A stretch of DNA of 64,000 nt from Anthopleura xanthogrammica (GCA_964019055.1 OZ025208.1:11591597-11655596); one strand, 5' to 3'; shown: positions 44,401 through 56,100, counted from the first letter of the stretch. Notes: generated from the letters alone by a model not told the origin. Numbers and translations are program-made.

Positions 44401-47171
44401 TGTGACAGCCATAGCACCATATGCAAGAGCATAAGAAAACCTGTTTTCTTCACTCCCAAGAAAATCTACAGGACTGAAAAAGAAAAACATTTGTTATCAA
44501 TATACATGGATGCATGCATGGTCAACATATAGATAAAGATTATACACTTCTTTAATGGCTTGGGTCAAGGAAGCACTCACTCAACCCATACGTCCAAAAT
44601 AGCTACCTCAATAGTAGTATACTCCCTTTCACAGTTCTCTGTGCCATCTTGAAAAATAACTAGCTGTGCCTTTGCATTGAAGCTAGACATAGATAGAGAT
44701 AGAGACAAGGGGAATAATTGTCCCAGGTGTTTCAAAAAAGTCTCTACCATATCATGTCTCATCTCAATGCAAATTAAGGCACAGCTACCTGATGGTGCAG
44801 GGAACTGTGAAGGGCACTACCTTATTAATCTATGTTTTTTTTTTCATTTTTATTTCTATTTTAATTAACAATTATAATTACACATTAGAAACAATACTAT
44901 AATACAAATAATGCTAGGGGCTTACATGTTATTAGTATAAATACAAAGGTGATTATACAAAATCGCGCGCTCTGATTGGTTTTCTATCTCGGATTATCAG
45001 CCGATAATCACCTTTTCGGACAAAATGGCTGTCAGCAGTCGTTTCGCGTGACCGTCGCGCTTTTAAAAAATAAAATATTTTCACTTTCAATGTTGTTTCC
45101 TTCTTTCTTTTTTGAAATAATCACCTTTTTATTTATACTAAAACAATTATTCACCTCGGGCTCAGTGATTATCGATGAATATTTACCTCGCAGCTCGAAG
45201 ACTCGCCGCTCGGTAAATATTCATCGATAATCACTTCACCTTCGGCGAATAACTGCTAATTAATCCATGTTTTGATTTTACAGTATATACTTACGGCTGT
45301 ATTCCTGGTCGTCCATCACAGCATTGTGTCCTCCTAGTTCTCCTCTTCATAAACATAATAATTATTGTAATTGCAACCTGGTTAATGTAAAGTAGAAGTA
45401 AAAACCATTAACTGTGGTAATACAGGAGAAGGGCAAGAATGTAATTATATATCATCATTTTCATGCAGGCTACAGTATACTATATACACCATTAATATAA
45501 CTGATTTTAAAGCCCAGGCAATTGCAAAGCCCACAGACTGGATGTGAATATTGTATTTGTTTATCATCTAGGAGTATAATTCTACAAAAAGGCAGACACT
45601 GCCCTAGCTAACTCCCTGTTTAATCACACATGCATTATGATCATGCAATCATCCAGGTAAAGCTCAATCTAAATTTTTCCATTCAGCTGTATATTCAATA
45701 TGAGACTCAGGGGCAGATCAAGGATTCAGTTCAGGAAGAGCTGCAGGGTTGAAGGGGTGCCTGCATGTGAAATGCGAAAAATGCTGAACAAAAAAAAAAT
45801 AGGGGTGACCTTAGGGAGGGGTGCACCCATTTAAATCAAAGAAAGAAAACATTTTTTTTATATTGGTTATCTTTAAAATAGGGGCACAAATTTGTGCCAG
45901 GGGGTGTGCATCCCCTGTCCCCCCTGGATCCACTCCTGAGATTCAAAAATTACATCTACAAAATAAATCATGATAACAATTAAACTTTACTTACAGCAGG
46001 CCCCATGGCAATTTGATTGTAAAGTTGATAATCAGATGACGGAACACAAGGACTGTGAAAATAATCATAAATCACTTTTAAGTCTATATCAGTAATAAAA
46101 TATACATGGGTATGAAATACTGAAAATTGATCTTGAACAGATGGGAAAAAGGTGAAAACAATAATGGTGTAAAACTTTATATATATCACTTCTATTGCAC
46201 ACTTCGAAAACAATATGCAGGGGAGTGTCTGCCATGCCCCCTCTGGACCCCTTGCTACCACTGGTGGATTGTGTTTGTATAATAGAATTGTTTTTATATG
46301 AGTATGGCAAATGATACTGCAAATTTATAGTCATACTGTAGCCGTACCACTGTAACCAGAGCGGTTTTTGTATGAGAGGGAAACAATATGGCAAATTCAA
46401 AGCCATTCTTTACTATTAGCAACATAAGGAATAAAACTCATCATCGACTTTTGGATGATTGATGCTTGATTATTCAAAACCGCGCCAGTGAACTCAAACA
46501 ATAGAAGGGATTAGTTCAAAATCTCAACCGAACAATAGGGCAATCGAATCTTTGATACGTACAAGGCTAATTGATTATTTCACCATTACAAAGAAGAAAT
46601 TTATTTATTTCTTATTTTTCGATCCGAAGCCTATGATGATATCAAGCTCAGCTTGGAATAACTGTTGAATGTCTATATAGATTCAAAGTCTAGTAACGTA
46701 ACGTATCGATTAAGAAAAATAAATATTACAAACGTACCGATTGATTGCGAGTAGCTATAGGTCGTATCAATTTTTATGGATTTTTTTACTCTACTCGTGC
46801 TGATTTTTACACAGACTGTTGTGTACTTAGATCAATACTTTTCATCAATACTCTAAATTGCCTTGAATCAGAAAATCCAGCTGTTTGATGAACTGTATAT
46901 ATCATAATACGGCATAGTATTCCCTTTCCTTGAGAGTAACACTCTAAAACTTGATTCTCCTAGATTCTCTCAAAACTAGTAAAAAGTTCTTATTTTAGTC
47001 CCCAGATAAGAGATTATGCTCTAAGAAACTTATGATCTCTTATCTGGGGACCTTAAAATAAGAATTTTTTACTAGTTTTGAGAGAATCAAGTTTATCGGT
47101 GTTACTATATATGCATGAATAACAAAAATTTACCTTGCGTCTGTAGCGTTGTAATTGGAATTATTCTCCAT
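32492..47171 (-). CDS. STRA6: STRA6-like retinol transporter/receptor, complete, 20 coding exons, 668 aa
   Basis: STRA6 mediates retinol uptake from retinol-binding protein in vertebrates. Minus-strand coding exons, first to last: 47134-47171, 45995-46052, 45295-45377, 44319-44473, 43651-43762, 42917-42968, 42694-42837, 42259-42332, 41850-41905, 41108-41169, 40830-40971, 40321-40396, 39877-39952, 39117-39165, 38444-38570, 38119-38226, 37511-37674, 36774-36908, 33202-33243, 32492-32745. All are GT-AG and phases agree throughout; 2007 nt gives 668 aa (human STRA6 is 667). Family marks in order: N-terminal N-glycosylation-type NNS/NAT; CCDGRPGIQPPVDFLG after TM1; VYSPQPHF; RMLVAHR; FCGYQIAYF; LLQMLLAKFVF; NILVGLMSCVLRILKGM; YVAYIGFLHLQAAHKHP; and a C-terminal RWFIAVTMIRNPTLIFNRK helix, matching the calmodulin-binding end of vertebrate STRA6. 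About nine TM helices are expected. No retinol-binding-protein partner is visible here. RBPR2/STRA6L is the alternative name. Confidence 0.93.
32829..33150. repeat. 107-bp tandem repeat, 3 copies
   Basis: CGCAGGAAGAGTACGTGCTA starts at 32832, 32939 and 33046. The copies are nearly identical. It lies in the last STRA6-like intron. Confidence 0.85.
33345..33480. mobile_element. CGGCACGG-type GC-rich MITE
   Basis: GGTTACGGCGCGGCGCGG, ACCGAATGTCGGATG and GTCAGTGCCGTAAG with TACGAAAACTG occur in the same order at 40183-40312 and 41665-41838. It lies in the STRA6-like intron 18. Confidence 0.6.
33797..33805 (+). promoter_or_regulatory. CRE-like site upstream of the small membrane peptide gene
   Basis: ATGACGTCAT, a CRE palindrome, about 100 bp upstream of the start codon at 33901. 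The function is inferred from the motif only. Confidence 0.3.
33901..34200 (+). CDS. Small single-pass membrane peptide (49 aa), nested in a STRA6-like intron
   Basis: Exon 33901-33999 ends at GTACGT. Exon 34150-34200 (acceptor TTTCAG) joins in phase 0 and ends in TAA. The product starts MSLVRNLCVGAAAVVVVGAT, continues SYLLYRYFKKDVK and ends with a polar tail SCSSQV. One hydrophobic helix (about residues 8-25) followed by a basic patch looks like a signal anchor of the kind used at the outer mitochondrial membrane; the CISD1 N-terminus has a similar plan, but no CDGSH domain follows. I do not recognise the family. The satellite downstream would be in its 3' UTR, with AATAAA at 36489-36494. 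It could also be the 5' end of a longer alternatively spliced gene. Confidence 0.55.
34440..34640. repeat. Tandem repeat, 2-3 copies
   Basis: GGACTCTACTGCCGAACTGG...ACTACTAGAC(G/A)CAATGGTTGAT...AACCCTAATCTACTCATT occurs in succession, with the first copy shorter. Confidence 0.7.
34676..35330. repeat. 23-bp satellite, about 28 copies
   Basis: The repeat is ACATCGGACAATGGACAGAA plus CAG, with variants AACGG/AATGG, GAACAG/CAACAG and AAATCAG. Because 23 is not a multiple of 3 and the unit lacks stops on both strands, long repeat ORFs appear in several frames. They continue into ACGACAGACTAACGAC-type repeats to about 35500. Confidence 0.9.
35760..36420. repeat. Nested minisatellite: GACTACACCACAAT (14 bp) and longer repeats
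   Basis: GACTACACCACAAT repeats at least 10 times in 36130-36290, with shorter runs at 35990 and 36360. These are embedded in a larger repeat with ACCTGACGAGACAAACCTGA and GACTTGGACTGACTGAC. Confidence 0.9.
37200..37315 (+). mobile_element. SINE fragment
   Basis: GTAGAGTTTGTAACGTCTC..., TTCAAAGGTTTTTCTCCGAG and TTCTCCGGTTTTCCTC match the SINE body at 23225-23375. It lies in the STRA6-like intron 17. Confidence 0.45.
38939..39092. mobile_element. Inverted-repeat MITE, GTCTGGGTTTTT family
   Basis: CATTTTCATGA...CGTCTGGGTTTTTGGCT...and the mirror AGCGAAAAACCCAGACG...TATGAAAATGG. A degenerate relative lies at 31940-32060. It is in a STRA6-like intron. Confidence 0.6.
39398..39594. mobile_element. 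MITE with GGGGCGGATCCAGG ends
   Basis: GGGGCGGATCCAGGATTT and CCCTGGATCCGCCCC are inverted. The family also occurs at 45708-45938, and related GGGGCGTA(T/G)CCAG ends occur at about 560 and 62316. Confidence 0.7.
40013..40129. mobile_element. MITE, CAGACCACGTGTCATTCCC family
   Basis: CAGACTACGTGTCATTTCC...GGAATGACACGTGGTCTG are inverted. It lies in the STRA6-like intron 12. Confidence 0.7.
40183..40312. mobile_element. CGGCACGG-type MITE
   Basis: TTTTGGTTACGGCGCGACGC..., ACGGCACGGCACGGCACTGAC and GTCAGTGCCGTAA. Same family as 33345 and 41665. Confidence 0.6.
41238..41347. mobile_element. MITE, CAGACCACGTGTCATTCCC family
   Basis: TTTCAGACCACGTTTCATTCCC and GTGACACGTGGACTGGTCTGAA are inverted. 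It lies in the STRA6-like intron 9. Confidence 0.65.
41665..41838. mobile_element. CGGCACGG-type MITE with GAGCAGATTTCGTA end
   Basis: It starts AGAGCAGATTTCGTATGA and ends TCATACGAAAACTGGTCT, with GGTTACGGCACGGCGCTG inside. It links the 1608-1928 element to the 33345 and 40183 copies. Confidence 0.6.
42002..42235. mobile_element. TIR element with CTCTATTTAAAAGCGGCC ends
   Basis: AGAACCTCTATTTAAAAGCGGCCATCC and GGATGGCCGTTTAATAGAG are inverted. The interior has further TGGCCGCT(T/A)AA repeats. A degenerate relative starts near 62120. Confidence 0.65.
42427..42645. mobile_element. Large hairpin element in STRA6-like intron 7
   Basis: ACATTGTCACATTGCAAGTT, GCCGAGTGAACGTGG and TATTACCACCC are all mirrored on the right side, giving arms of about 80 bp. 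Confidence 0.8.
43065..43150 (-). mobile_element. SINE fragment
   Basis: On the minus strand GCATATGCAATTAGAGTTTG plus TTAGGTCTCTCC matches the SINE-like segment at 20385-20465. It lies in the STRA6-like intron 5. Confidence 0.4.
43346..43434. mobile_element. 89-bp hairpin MITE
   Basis: AGCCTGAGAAAACAGACGTC and its near-exact complement at the right (AGTCTGTTTTCTCAGGCT). Confidence 0.75.
44943..45236. mobile_element. Inverted-repeat region in STRA6-like intron 3
   Basis: GTGATTATCGATGAATATTT (45164) and its complement (to 45235) form a strong hairpin. AGGTGATTATACAAA upstream may be the other end of a larger element. The ORF across it is not conserved. Confidence 0.5.
45708..45938. mobile_element. 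MITE, GGGGCGGATCCAGG family (degenerate)
   Basis: GGGGCAGATCAAGGATTCAG...CCCCCTGGATCCACTCCTG, with an interior AAATCAAAGAAAGAAAACAT shared with 39398-39594. Confidence 0.6.
46932..47106. mobile_element. Hairpin MITE in STRA6-like intron 1
   Basis: AGAGTAACACT..CTTGATTCTC, ACTAGTAAAAAGTTCTTATTTTA and CCCCAGATAAGAGAT are mirrored, with about 80-bp arms, ending 28 bp from exon 1. Confidence 0.8.
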
Positions 47172-47403
47172 CCTAAATAGCTTGATTACTTAGGACACTT
47201 GGGCAAAAATAACTTGAAGAAAATATCAATGATTACAATTGATATAAATCAGCGAAATCGGGAATCCCATCGAAAAAAAACCATTGCTATAAAAATAGAC
47301 CGAAGACAAACAACTTGAAGCGGTAAGTACTTCATGTATGCCTGATTATAACGTCCTGGTGATGCTATGATACTACTGCTTTGTTACTAGCATAGTAGTC
47401 TAG

Positions 47404-50400
47404 CGTATTCACTGTTATCTAGTGTTTTCACTGTATTCACTGTATCCACTGTATTCATGTGTATTCACTGTATTCATGTGTATTCACTGTTATCATGTGT
47501 ATTCACTGTATTCACTGCAATCATGTGTATTCACTGTATTCATGTGTATTCACTGTATTCACCGCAATCATGTGTTTTCACTGTTATCTAGTGTATTCAC
47601 TGTATTCACTGTTATCTAGTGTATTCACTGTATTCACTGTTATCTAGTGTATTCACTGTATTCATGTGTATTCATGTGTATTCACTGCAATCATGTGTAT
47701 TCACTGTATTCACTGTTATCATGTGTCATGTGTATAGTAGTCTAGCGTATTCACTGTTATCTAGTGTTTTCACTGTATTCACTGTATCATGTGTATTCAT
47801 GTGTATTCACTGTTATCATGTGTATTCACTGTATTCACCGCAATCATGTGTATTCACTGTTATCTAGTGTATTCACTATATTCACTGTTATCTAGTGTAT
47901 TCACTGTATTCACTGTTATCAAGTGTATTCACTGTTATCAAGTGTATTCACTGTTATCTAGTGTATTCACTGTATTCATGTGTATTCACTGCAATCATGT
48001 GTATTCACTGTATTCACTGTATTCATGTGTATTCACTGTATTCACTGTATTCATGTGTGATCACTGTATTCATGTGTAATCACTGTTATCTAGTGTATTC
48101 ACTGTTATCTAGTGTATTCACCGCAATCATGTGTATTCACTGCAATCATGTGTATTCACCGCAATCATGTGTATTCACTGTATTCACTGTTATCATGTGT
48201 ATTCACTGTTATCATGTGTAATCACTGTATTCATGTGTATTCACTGCAATCATGTGTATTCACTGCAATCATGTGTATTCACTGTATTCATGTGTATTCA
48301 CTGTTATCATGTGTATTCACTGTATTCACTGCAATCATGTGTATTCACTGTATTCATGTGTATTCACTGTATTCACCGCAATCATGTGTTTTCACTGTTA
48401 TCTAGTGTATTCACTGTATTCACTGTTATCTAGTGTATTCACTGTATTCACTGTTATCTAGTGTATTCACTGTATTCATGTGTATTCATGTGTATTCACT
48501 GCAATCATGTGTATTCACTGTATTCACTGTTATCATGTGTATTCACTGTATTCACTGTATTCATGTGTATTCACTGTATTCACTGCAATCATGTGTATTC
48601 ACTGTTATCTAGTGTATTCACTGTATTCACTGTTATCTAGTGTATTCACTGTATTCACTGTTATCTAGTGTATTCACTGTATTCATGTGTATTCACTGCA
48701 ATCATGTGTATTCACTACAATCACTGTATTCACTGTTATCAAGTGTATTCACTGTTATCAAGTGTATTCACTGTTATCAAGTGTATTCACTGTTATCTAG
48801 TGTAATCACTGTTATCTAGTGTATTCACTGCAATCATGTGTATTCACCGCAATCATGTGTATTCACCGCAATCATGTGTATCCACTACATTCACTGTATT
48901 CACTGTTATCATGTGTATTCACTGTTATCTAGTGTAATCACTGTTATCTAGTGTAATCACTGTTATCTAGTGTATTCACTGTTATCTAGTGTATTCACCG
49001 CAATCATGTGTATTCACTGCAATCATGTGTATTCACCGCAATCATGTGTATTCACTGTATTCACTGTTATCATGTGTATTCACTGTTATCATGTGTAATC
49101 ACTGTATTCATGTGTATTCACTGCAATCATGTGTATTCACTGCAATCATGTGTATTCACTGTATTCATGTGTATTCACTGTTATCATGTGTATTCACTGT
49201 ATTCACTGCAATCATGTGTATTCACTGTATTCATGTGTATTCACTGTATTCACCGCAATCATGTGTTTTCACTGTTATCTAGTGTATTCACTGTATTCAC
49301 TGTTATCTAGTGTATTCACTGTATTCACTGTTATCTAGTGTATTCACTGTATTCATGTGTATTCATGTGTATTCACTGCAATCATGTGTATTCACTGTAT
49401 TCACTGTTATCATGTGTATTCACTGTATTCACTGTATTCATGTGTATTCACTGTATTCACTGCAATCATGTGTATTCACTGTTATCTAGTGTATTCACTG
49501 TATTCACTGTTATCTAGTGTATTCACTGTATTCATGTGTATTCACTGCAATCATGTGTATTCACTACAATCACTGTATTCACTGTTATCAAGTGTATTCA
49601 CTGTTATCAAGTGTATTCACTGTTATCAAGTGTATTCACTGTTATCAAGTGTATTCACTGTTATCAAGTGTATTCACTGTTATCTAGTGTATTCACTGTA
49701 TTCATGTGTATTCACTGCAATCATGTGTATTCACTGTATTCACTGTATTCATGTGTATTCACTGTATTCACTGTATTCATGTGTGATCACTGTATTCATG
49801 TGTAATCACTGTTATCTAGTGTATTCACTGTTATCATGTGTATTCACTGTATTCACTGCAATCATGTGTATTCACTGTATTCACTGCAATCATGTGTATT
49901 CACTGTATTCACTGCAATCATGTGTATTCACTGTATTCATGTGTATTCACTGCAATCATGTGTATTCACTACAATCACTGTATTCACTGTTATCAAGTGT
50001 ATTCACTGTTATCAAGTGTATTCACTGTTATCAAGTGTATTCACTGTTATCTAGTGTAATCACTGTTATCTAGTGTATTCACTGCAATCATGTGTATTCA
50101 CCGCAATCATGTGTATTCACCGCAATCATGTGTATCCACTACATTCACTGTATTCACTGTTATCATGTGTATTCATTGTTATCTAGTGTAATCACTGTTA
50201 TCTAGTGTAATCACTGTTATCTAGTGTATTCACTGTTATCTAGTGTATTCACCGCAATCATGTGTATTCACTGCAATCATGTGTATTCACCGCAATCATG
50301 TGTATTCACTGTATTCACTGTTATCATGTGTATTCACTGTTATCATGTGTAATCACTGTATTCATGTGTATTCACTGCAATCATGTGTATTCACTGCAAT

Positions 50401-50410
50401 CAAGTGTGCC
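47404..50410. repeat. Left-arm satellite array of the foldback element
   Basis: Built from GTGTATTCACTGTTATCTA, GTGTATTCACTGCAATCAT, GTATTCACT and GTGTATTCACTGTATTCAT blocks, with higher-order duplications (for example 48085-48720 resembles 48960-49560). All the Tyr/Ser/Cys/His/Val repeat ORFs come from this array. Confidence 0.95.
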
Positions 50411-51480
50411 ACTTAATTATAGTGCTAATTGTATTGTTTTTTTAATGAATTAAACCTCACCACTCACTATGAGAGACGAGAACATTTGTGCAGGAAATTC
50501 TACAATAACATTACATGTACCGATAATAAACTGAACTGCCTTTTACCTAAACCTATATCTAAAAACTACAGCCTTAGAAATCCCAGGAGAATCCCACTAC
50601 TCAAGTGTAGGACTAAAAGATATCAGAATAGTTTTATACCAAGTTCAATAAAGAAATGGGACTAATTTTAACTTGCACTTTTACCTAAAATTATATATAT
50701 ATATTTTTTCAATCATGCAAATATTTTAGATATATTTTAAAACTATGTAAATATTGAGTTTTTCAATTCTTTCGAATTGCCAGTCAATTTTATCAATAAA
50801 GTTATTATTATTATTTTTTTTTTTATTTCTCCCTGAGAGCTATTTAGTACTGATTAGTATTCTATTTTTCATGGTGCTTTTCATGAAAGCAATCTACTAT
50901 TTCATGTATTAATAAAATTACAAAATAGATGGGAATGAGGGCAGCAGGTGAATATAAGTTGAAAACATCAGGTGCCCATGCATGTAAAACCCTCCCTTTG
51001 CACTGGGTAAATATTTGATGGCTGGCCCTGATCCCATTATTTCCTTTTAAGGCACCGAGTGTTCAAACGCGTCAAACTTTTCATTAGCCGAACCTAATAC
51101 CATTAAGATCGACCAAAGACTGAAAAATTACTACCTTCGATTCAGACTGTGAACATTGGCCTGACATACCTAATTAAGTCAATCCAATTAGATATTTTGA
51201 AGCCAAGCGTTTAGGAACAAAATCCATTAAGATAATTAACTAGTTAAAAATGTATTCATCGTTTGAACCATGCCTAACCCTCCCCCCTCATGAATATGAA
51301 TGCTTTCTAAATTAAAGTAAAATTAATTATAATCAACTGGACCACAGACGCAGGGATAAAGTAAAATGCCCTCATTTTATTCAATAATATTCACAACATA
51401 GTTTCTCCCACAAGAGATGAGTTCACCAAAACTAAAATAAACATGACTACAACACAGAACCATAGCAAGTAAGGTCAAAA
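50409..51480. repeat. Inner unique part of the left arm
   Basis: Complementary to about 52100-53107, apart from insertions. Shared words include AGCTATTTAGTACTGATTAG, AGCCGAACCTAATACCATTA and AAGCGTTTAGGAACAAAATC. Confidence 0.85.
50444..50812 (+). mobile_element. 5'-truncated LINE inserted in the left arm only
   Basis: It encodes the C-terminal end of a LINE ORF2 (NPRRIPLLKCRTKRYQNSFI, then PSSIKKW and stop), followed by a 3' UTR and AATAAAGTTATTATTATTATT. The right arm has the uninterrupted site, a T-run between GTATTG and ATTTCTCCC. The insertion is therefore younger than the arm duplication. Confidence 0.8.
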
Positions 51481-52299
51481 AGGTTGGGGAGCCCTAGCTG
51501 CATAAGCCCCTCCCAATCCTACGGGCCTGCATATAATGGGAGTTAATTTAATACAGCCAAAATTATTGGGGGCTTAGCCCACAACACCCTTCCCCCAGCT
51601 AAAACTGAAACTGATTTTCCTAGATAATCTACATATATACATTAGACCATGCAACAATTTGAATTGAGGACTATATGTAACATTAACAATTTATAGATGG
51701 TATACTCCCACATGGGTTAGAGCAATCAAGTTCACTTTTTTGGATTTGTTCTATAGCTGCAGTGATGAGCTGTAATACAGCAATTTAAAAAAATCGTCTG
51801 CAGATTGAACTTACATATATGTGTATATATACATATACACTCGAGTGCAGAAACGTTTTAGTATACATTTATACATGTATACAAATACCTAATGAGATGC
51901 AAAATCATAAAAAAATTAATGTTTTCTCAAAAAGGAACATGAAAAATATGATTTGAGCTCTATCAGAAATTATTAAATATATATTAGAGAGTTAATTTAG
52001 GTCTAAAAAGTGAAAATATATAAATAAATATAATTTGTTAATATCTGATGCTTCAAAACCTTATGTATTTGACGTGTGTTGCATCAAAGCAAGGCATAGA
52101 AGTGTTTTTGGTAACTTTGGATTTGGACCTGTTTGACCTTACTTGATAAAATATATTGTGAATATTATTGAATAAAATGAGGGCATTTTACTTTATCCCT
52201 GTGTCTGTGGTCCAGTTAATCATAATTAACTTTACTTTAATTTAGAAAGCATTCCTTTTTATGAGGGGGAAGGGTTACCATGGTTCAAACGACAAACTT

Positions 52300-52630
52300 T
52301 GTCATGAACCAATCCTAATGCATACATTATAGTTGTTTTTTTCAATCTTTATTCAGGAAAACCTACTTCACATACGTGTTTTACAATAGGGTCCTGTAAA
52401 ACAATCTAAAAGCTAAATGTAATAAGAATAAAATGTATAATTATTTAAATGGTATCAAAATAGACAAAAGGTTATAATAAGAATATCAATCATAAAAGAC
52501 CTCCCTTTTAAAATACCTCTCTTTACCTCAATATGATATGTGAAAGCCCAACCCATTCCTTAGACTAACCCCTCCCACCTCCCGCCCTTCATCTACAATA
52601 TCATACATAATTAAAATATCTAAAAATACT
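52300..52630. mobile_element. Extra segment in the right arm only
   Basis: The left arm passes directly from the complement of GGTTCAAACGATG to TTTTTAACTAG. The right arm has about 330 extra bp. On the minus strand this ends with TGAATAAAGATTGAAAAAAA, suggestive of a processed 3' end (LINE tail or retrocopied UTR). A deletion from the left arm is the alternative. Confidence 0.5.
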
Positions 52631-53106
52631 ATTAAGAAAGGTCGTTTTTAACTAGTTAGTTAATTATCTTAATGGATTTTGTTCCTAAACGCTTGGCTTC
52701 AAAATATCTAATTGGATTGACTTAATTAGGTATGAGGCCAATGTTCACAGTCTGAATCGAAGGTAGTAATTTTTCAGTCTTTGGTCGATCTTAATGGTAT
52801 TAGGTTCGGCTAATGAAAAGTTTGACGCGTTTGAACACTCGGTGCCTTAAAAGGAAATAATGGGATCAGGGCCAGCCATCAAATATTTACCCATGCAGTG
52901 CAAAGGGAGGGTTTTACATGCATGGGCACCTGATATTTTCAACTATTCACCTGCTGCCCTCATTCCCATCTATTTTGTAATTTTATTAATACATGAAATG
53001 GTAGATTGCTTTCATGAAAAGCACCATGAAAAATAGAATACTAATCAGTACTAAATAGCTCTCAGGGAGAAATAAAAAACAATACAATTAGCACTATAAT
53101 TAGGTG

Positions 53107-56100
53107 GCACACTTGATTGCAGTGAATACACTAGATAACAGTGAATACACATGATTGCGGTGAATACAGTGAATACACATGATTGCGATGAATACAGTGA
53201 ATACACATGATTGCAGTGAATACAGTGAATACACATGATTACAGTGAATACACATGATTGCGGTGAATACACATGATAACAGTGAATACACATGATAACA
53301 GTGAATACAGTGAATACACATGATAACAGTGAATACAGTGAATACACATGATTGCAGTGAATACACATGATTGCGGTGAATACACATGATAACAGTGAAT
53401 ACACTAGATAACAGTGAATACACATGATTGCAGTGAATACACATGATTGCAGTGAATACAGTGAATACACATGATTGCAGTGAATACAGTGAATACAGTG
53501 AATACACATGATTGCAGTGAATACACATGAATACAGTGAATACACATGATAACAGTGAATACAGTGAATACACATGATAACAGTGAATACAGTGAATACA
53601 CATGATTGCAGTGAATACACATGATTGCGGTGAATACACATGATAACAGTGAATACACATGATAACAGTGAATACACATGATAACAGTGAATACAGTGAA
53701 TACACATGATTGCAGTGAATACACATGATTGCGGTGAATACACATGATAACAGTGAATACACTAGATAACAGTGAATACACATGATTGCAGTGAATACAC
53801 ATGATTGCAGTGAATACAGTGAATACACATGATTGCAGTGAATACAGTGAATACAGTGAATACACATGATTGCAGTGAATACACATGAATACAGTGAATA
53901 CACATGATAACAGTGAATACAGTGAATACACATGATAACAGTGAATACAGTGAATACACATGATTGCAGTGAATACACATGATTGCGGTGAATACACATG
54001 ATAACAGTGAATACACATGATAACAGTGAATACACATGATAACAGTGAATACAGTGAATACACATGATTGCAGTGAATACACATGATTGCGGTGAATACA
54101 CATGATAACAGTGAATACACTAGATAACAGTGAATACACATGATTGCAGTGAATACAGTGAATACACATGATTGCAGTGAATACAGTGAATACACATGAT
54201 TGCAGTGAATACACATGATTGCGGTGAATACACATGATAACAGTGAATACACTAGATAACAGTGAATACACATGATTGCAGTGAATACACATGATTGCAG
54301 TGAATACAGTGAATACACATGATTGCAGTGAATACAGTGAATACAGTGAATACACATGATTGCAGTGAATACACATGAATACAGTGAATACACATGATAA
54401 CAGTGAATACAGTGAATACACATGATAACAGTGAATACAGTGAATACACATGATTGCAGTGAATACACATGATTGCGGTGAATACACATGATAACAGTGA
54501 ATACACATGATAACAGTGAATACACATGATAACAGTGAATACAGTGAATACACATGATTGCAGTGAATACACATGATTGCGGTGAATACACATGATAACA
54601 GTGAATACACTAGATAACAGTGAATACACATGATTGCAGTGAATACAGTGAATACACATGATTGCAGTGAATACAGTGAATACACATGATTGCAGTGAAT
54701 ACACATGATTGCGGTGAATACACATGATAACAGTGAATACACTAGATAACAGTGAATACACATGATTGCAGTGAATACACATGATTGCAGTGAATACAGT
54801 GAATACACATGATTGCAGTGAATACAGTGAATACAGTGAATACACATGATTGCAGTGATTACACTAGATAACAGTGAATACACTTGATAACAGTGAATAC
54901 ACTTGATAACAGTGAATACAGTGATTGTAGTGAATACACATGATTGCAGTGAATACACATGAATACAGTGAATACACATGATTGCGGTGAATACACATGA
55001 TTGCGGTGAATACACATGATTGCAGTGAATACACTAGATAACAGTGATTACACTAGATAACAGTGAATACACTTGATAACAGTGAATACACTTGATAACA
55101 GTGAATACAGTGATTGTAGTGAATACACATGATTGCAGTGAATACACATGAATACAGTGAATACACATGATTGCAGTGAATACACATGATTGCAGTGAAT
55201 ACAGTGAATACACATGATTGCAGTGAATACAGTGAATACACATGATAACAGTGAATACACTAGATAACAGTGATTACACATGAATGCAGTGATCACACAT
55301 GAATACAGTGAATACAGTGAATACACATGAATACAGTGAATACAGTGAATACACATGATAACAATGAATACACTAGATAACAGTGAATACACTAGATAAC
55401 AGTGAATACACATGATTGCAGTGAATACACATGATTGCAGTGAATACAGTGAATACACATGATTGCAGTGAATACACTAGATAACAGTGAATACACTAGA
55501 TAACAGTGATTACACTAGATAACAGTGAATACACTTGATAACAGTGAATACACTTGATAACAGTGAATACACTTGATAACAGTGAATACAGTGATTGTAG
55601 TGAATACACATGATTGCAGTGAATACACATGAATACAGTGAATACACATGATTGCAGTGAATACACATGAATACAGTGAATACACTAGATAACAGTGAAT
55701 ACAGTGAATACACTAGATAACAGTGAATATAGTGAATACACTAGATAACAGTGAATACACATGATTGCGGTGAATACAGTGAATACACATGATAACAGTG
55801 AATACACATGAATACACATGATTGCAGTGATTACACTAGATAACAGTGAATACACATGAATACAGTGAATACACATGAATACAGTGATCACACATGAATA
55901 CAGTGAATACAGTGAATACACATGAATACAGTGAATACACATGATAACAGTGAATACAGTGAATACACATGATTGCAGTGAATACACATGAATACACATG
56001 AATACAGTGAATACACTAGATAACAGTGAATACAGTGAATACACTAGATAACAGTGAATACAGTGAATACACTAGATAACAGTGAAAACACATGATTGCG

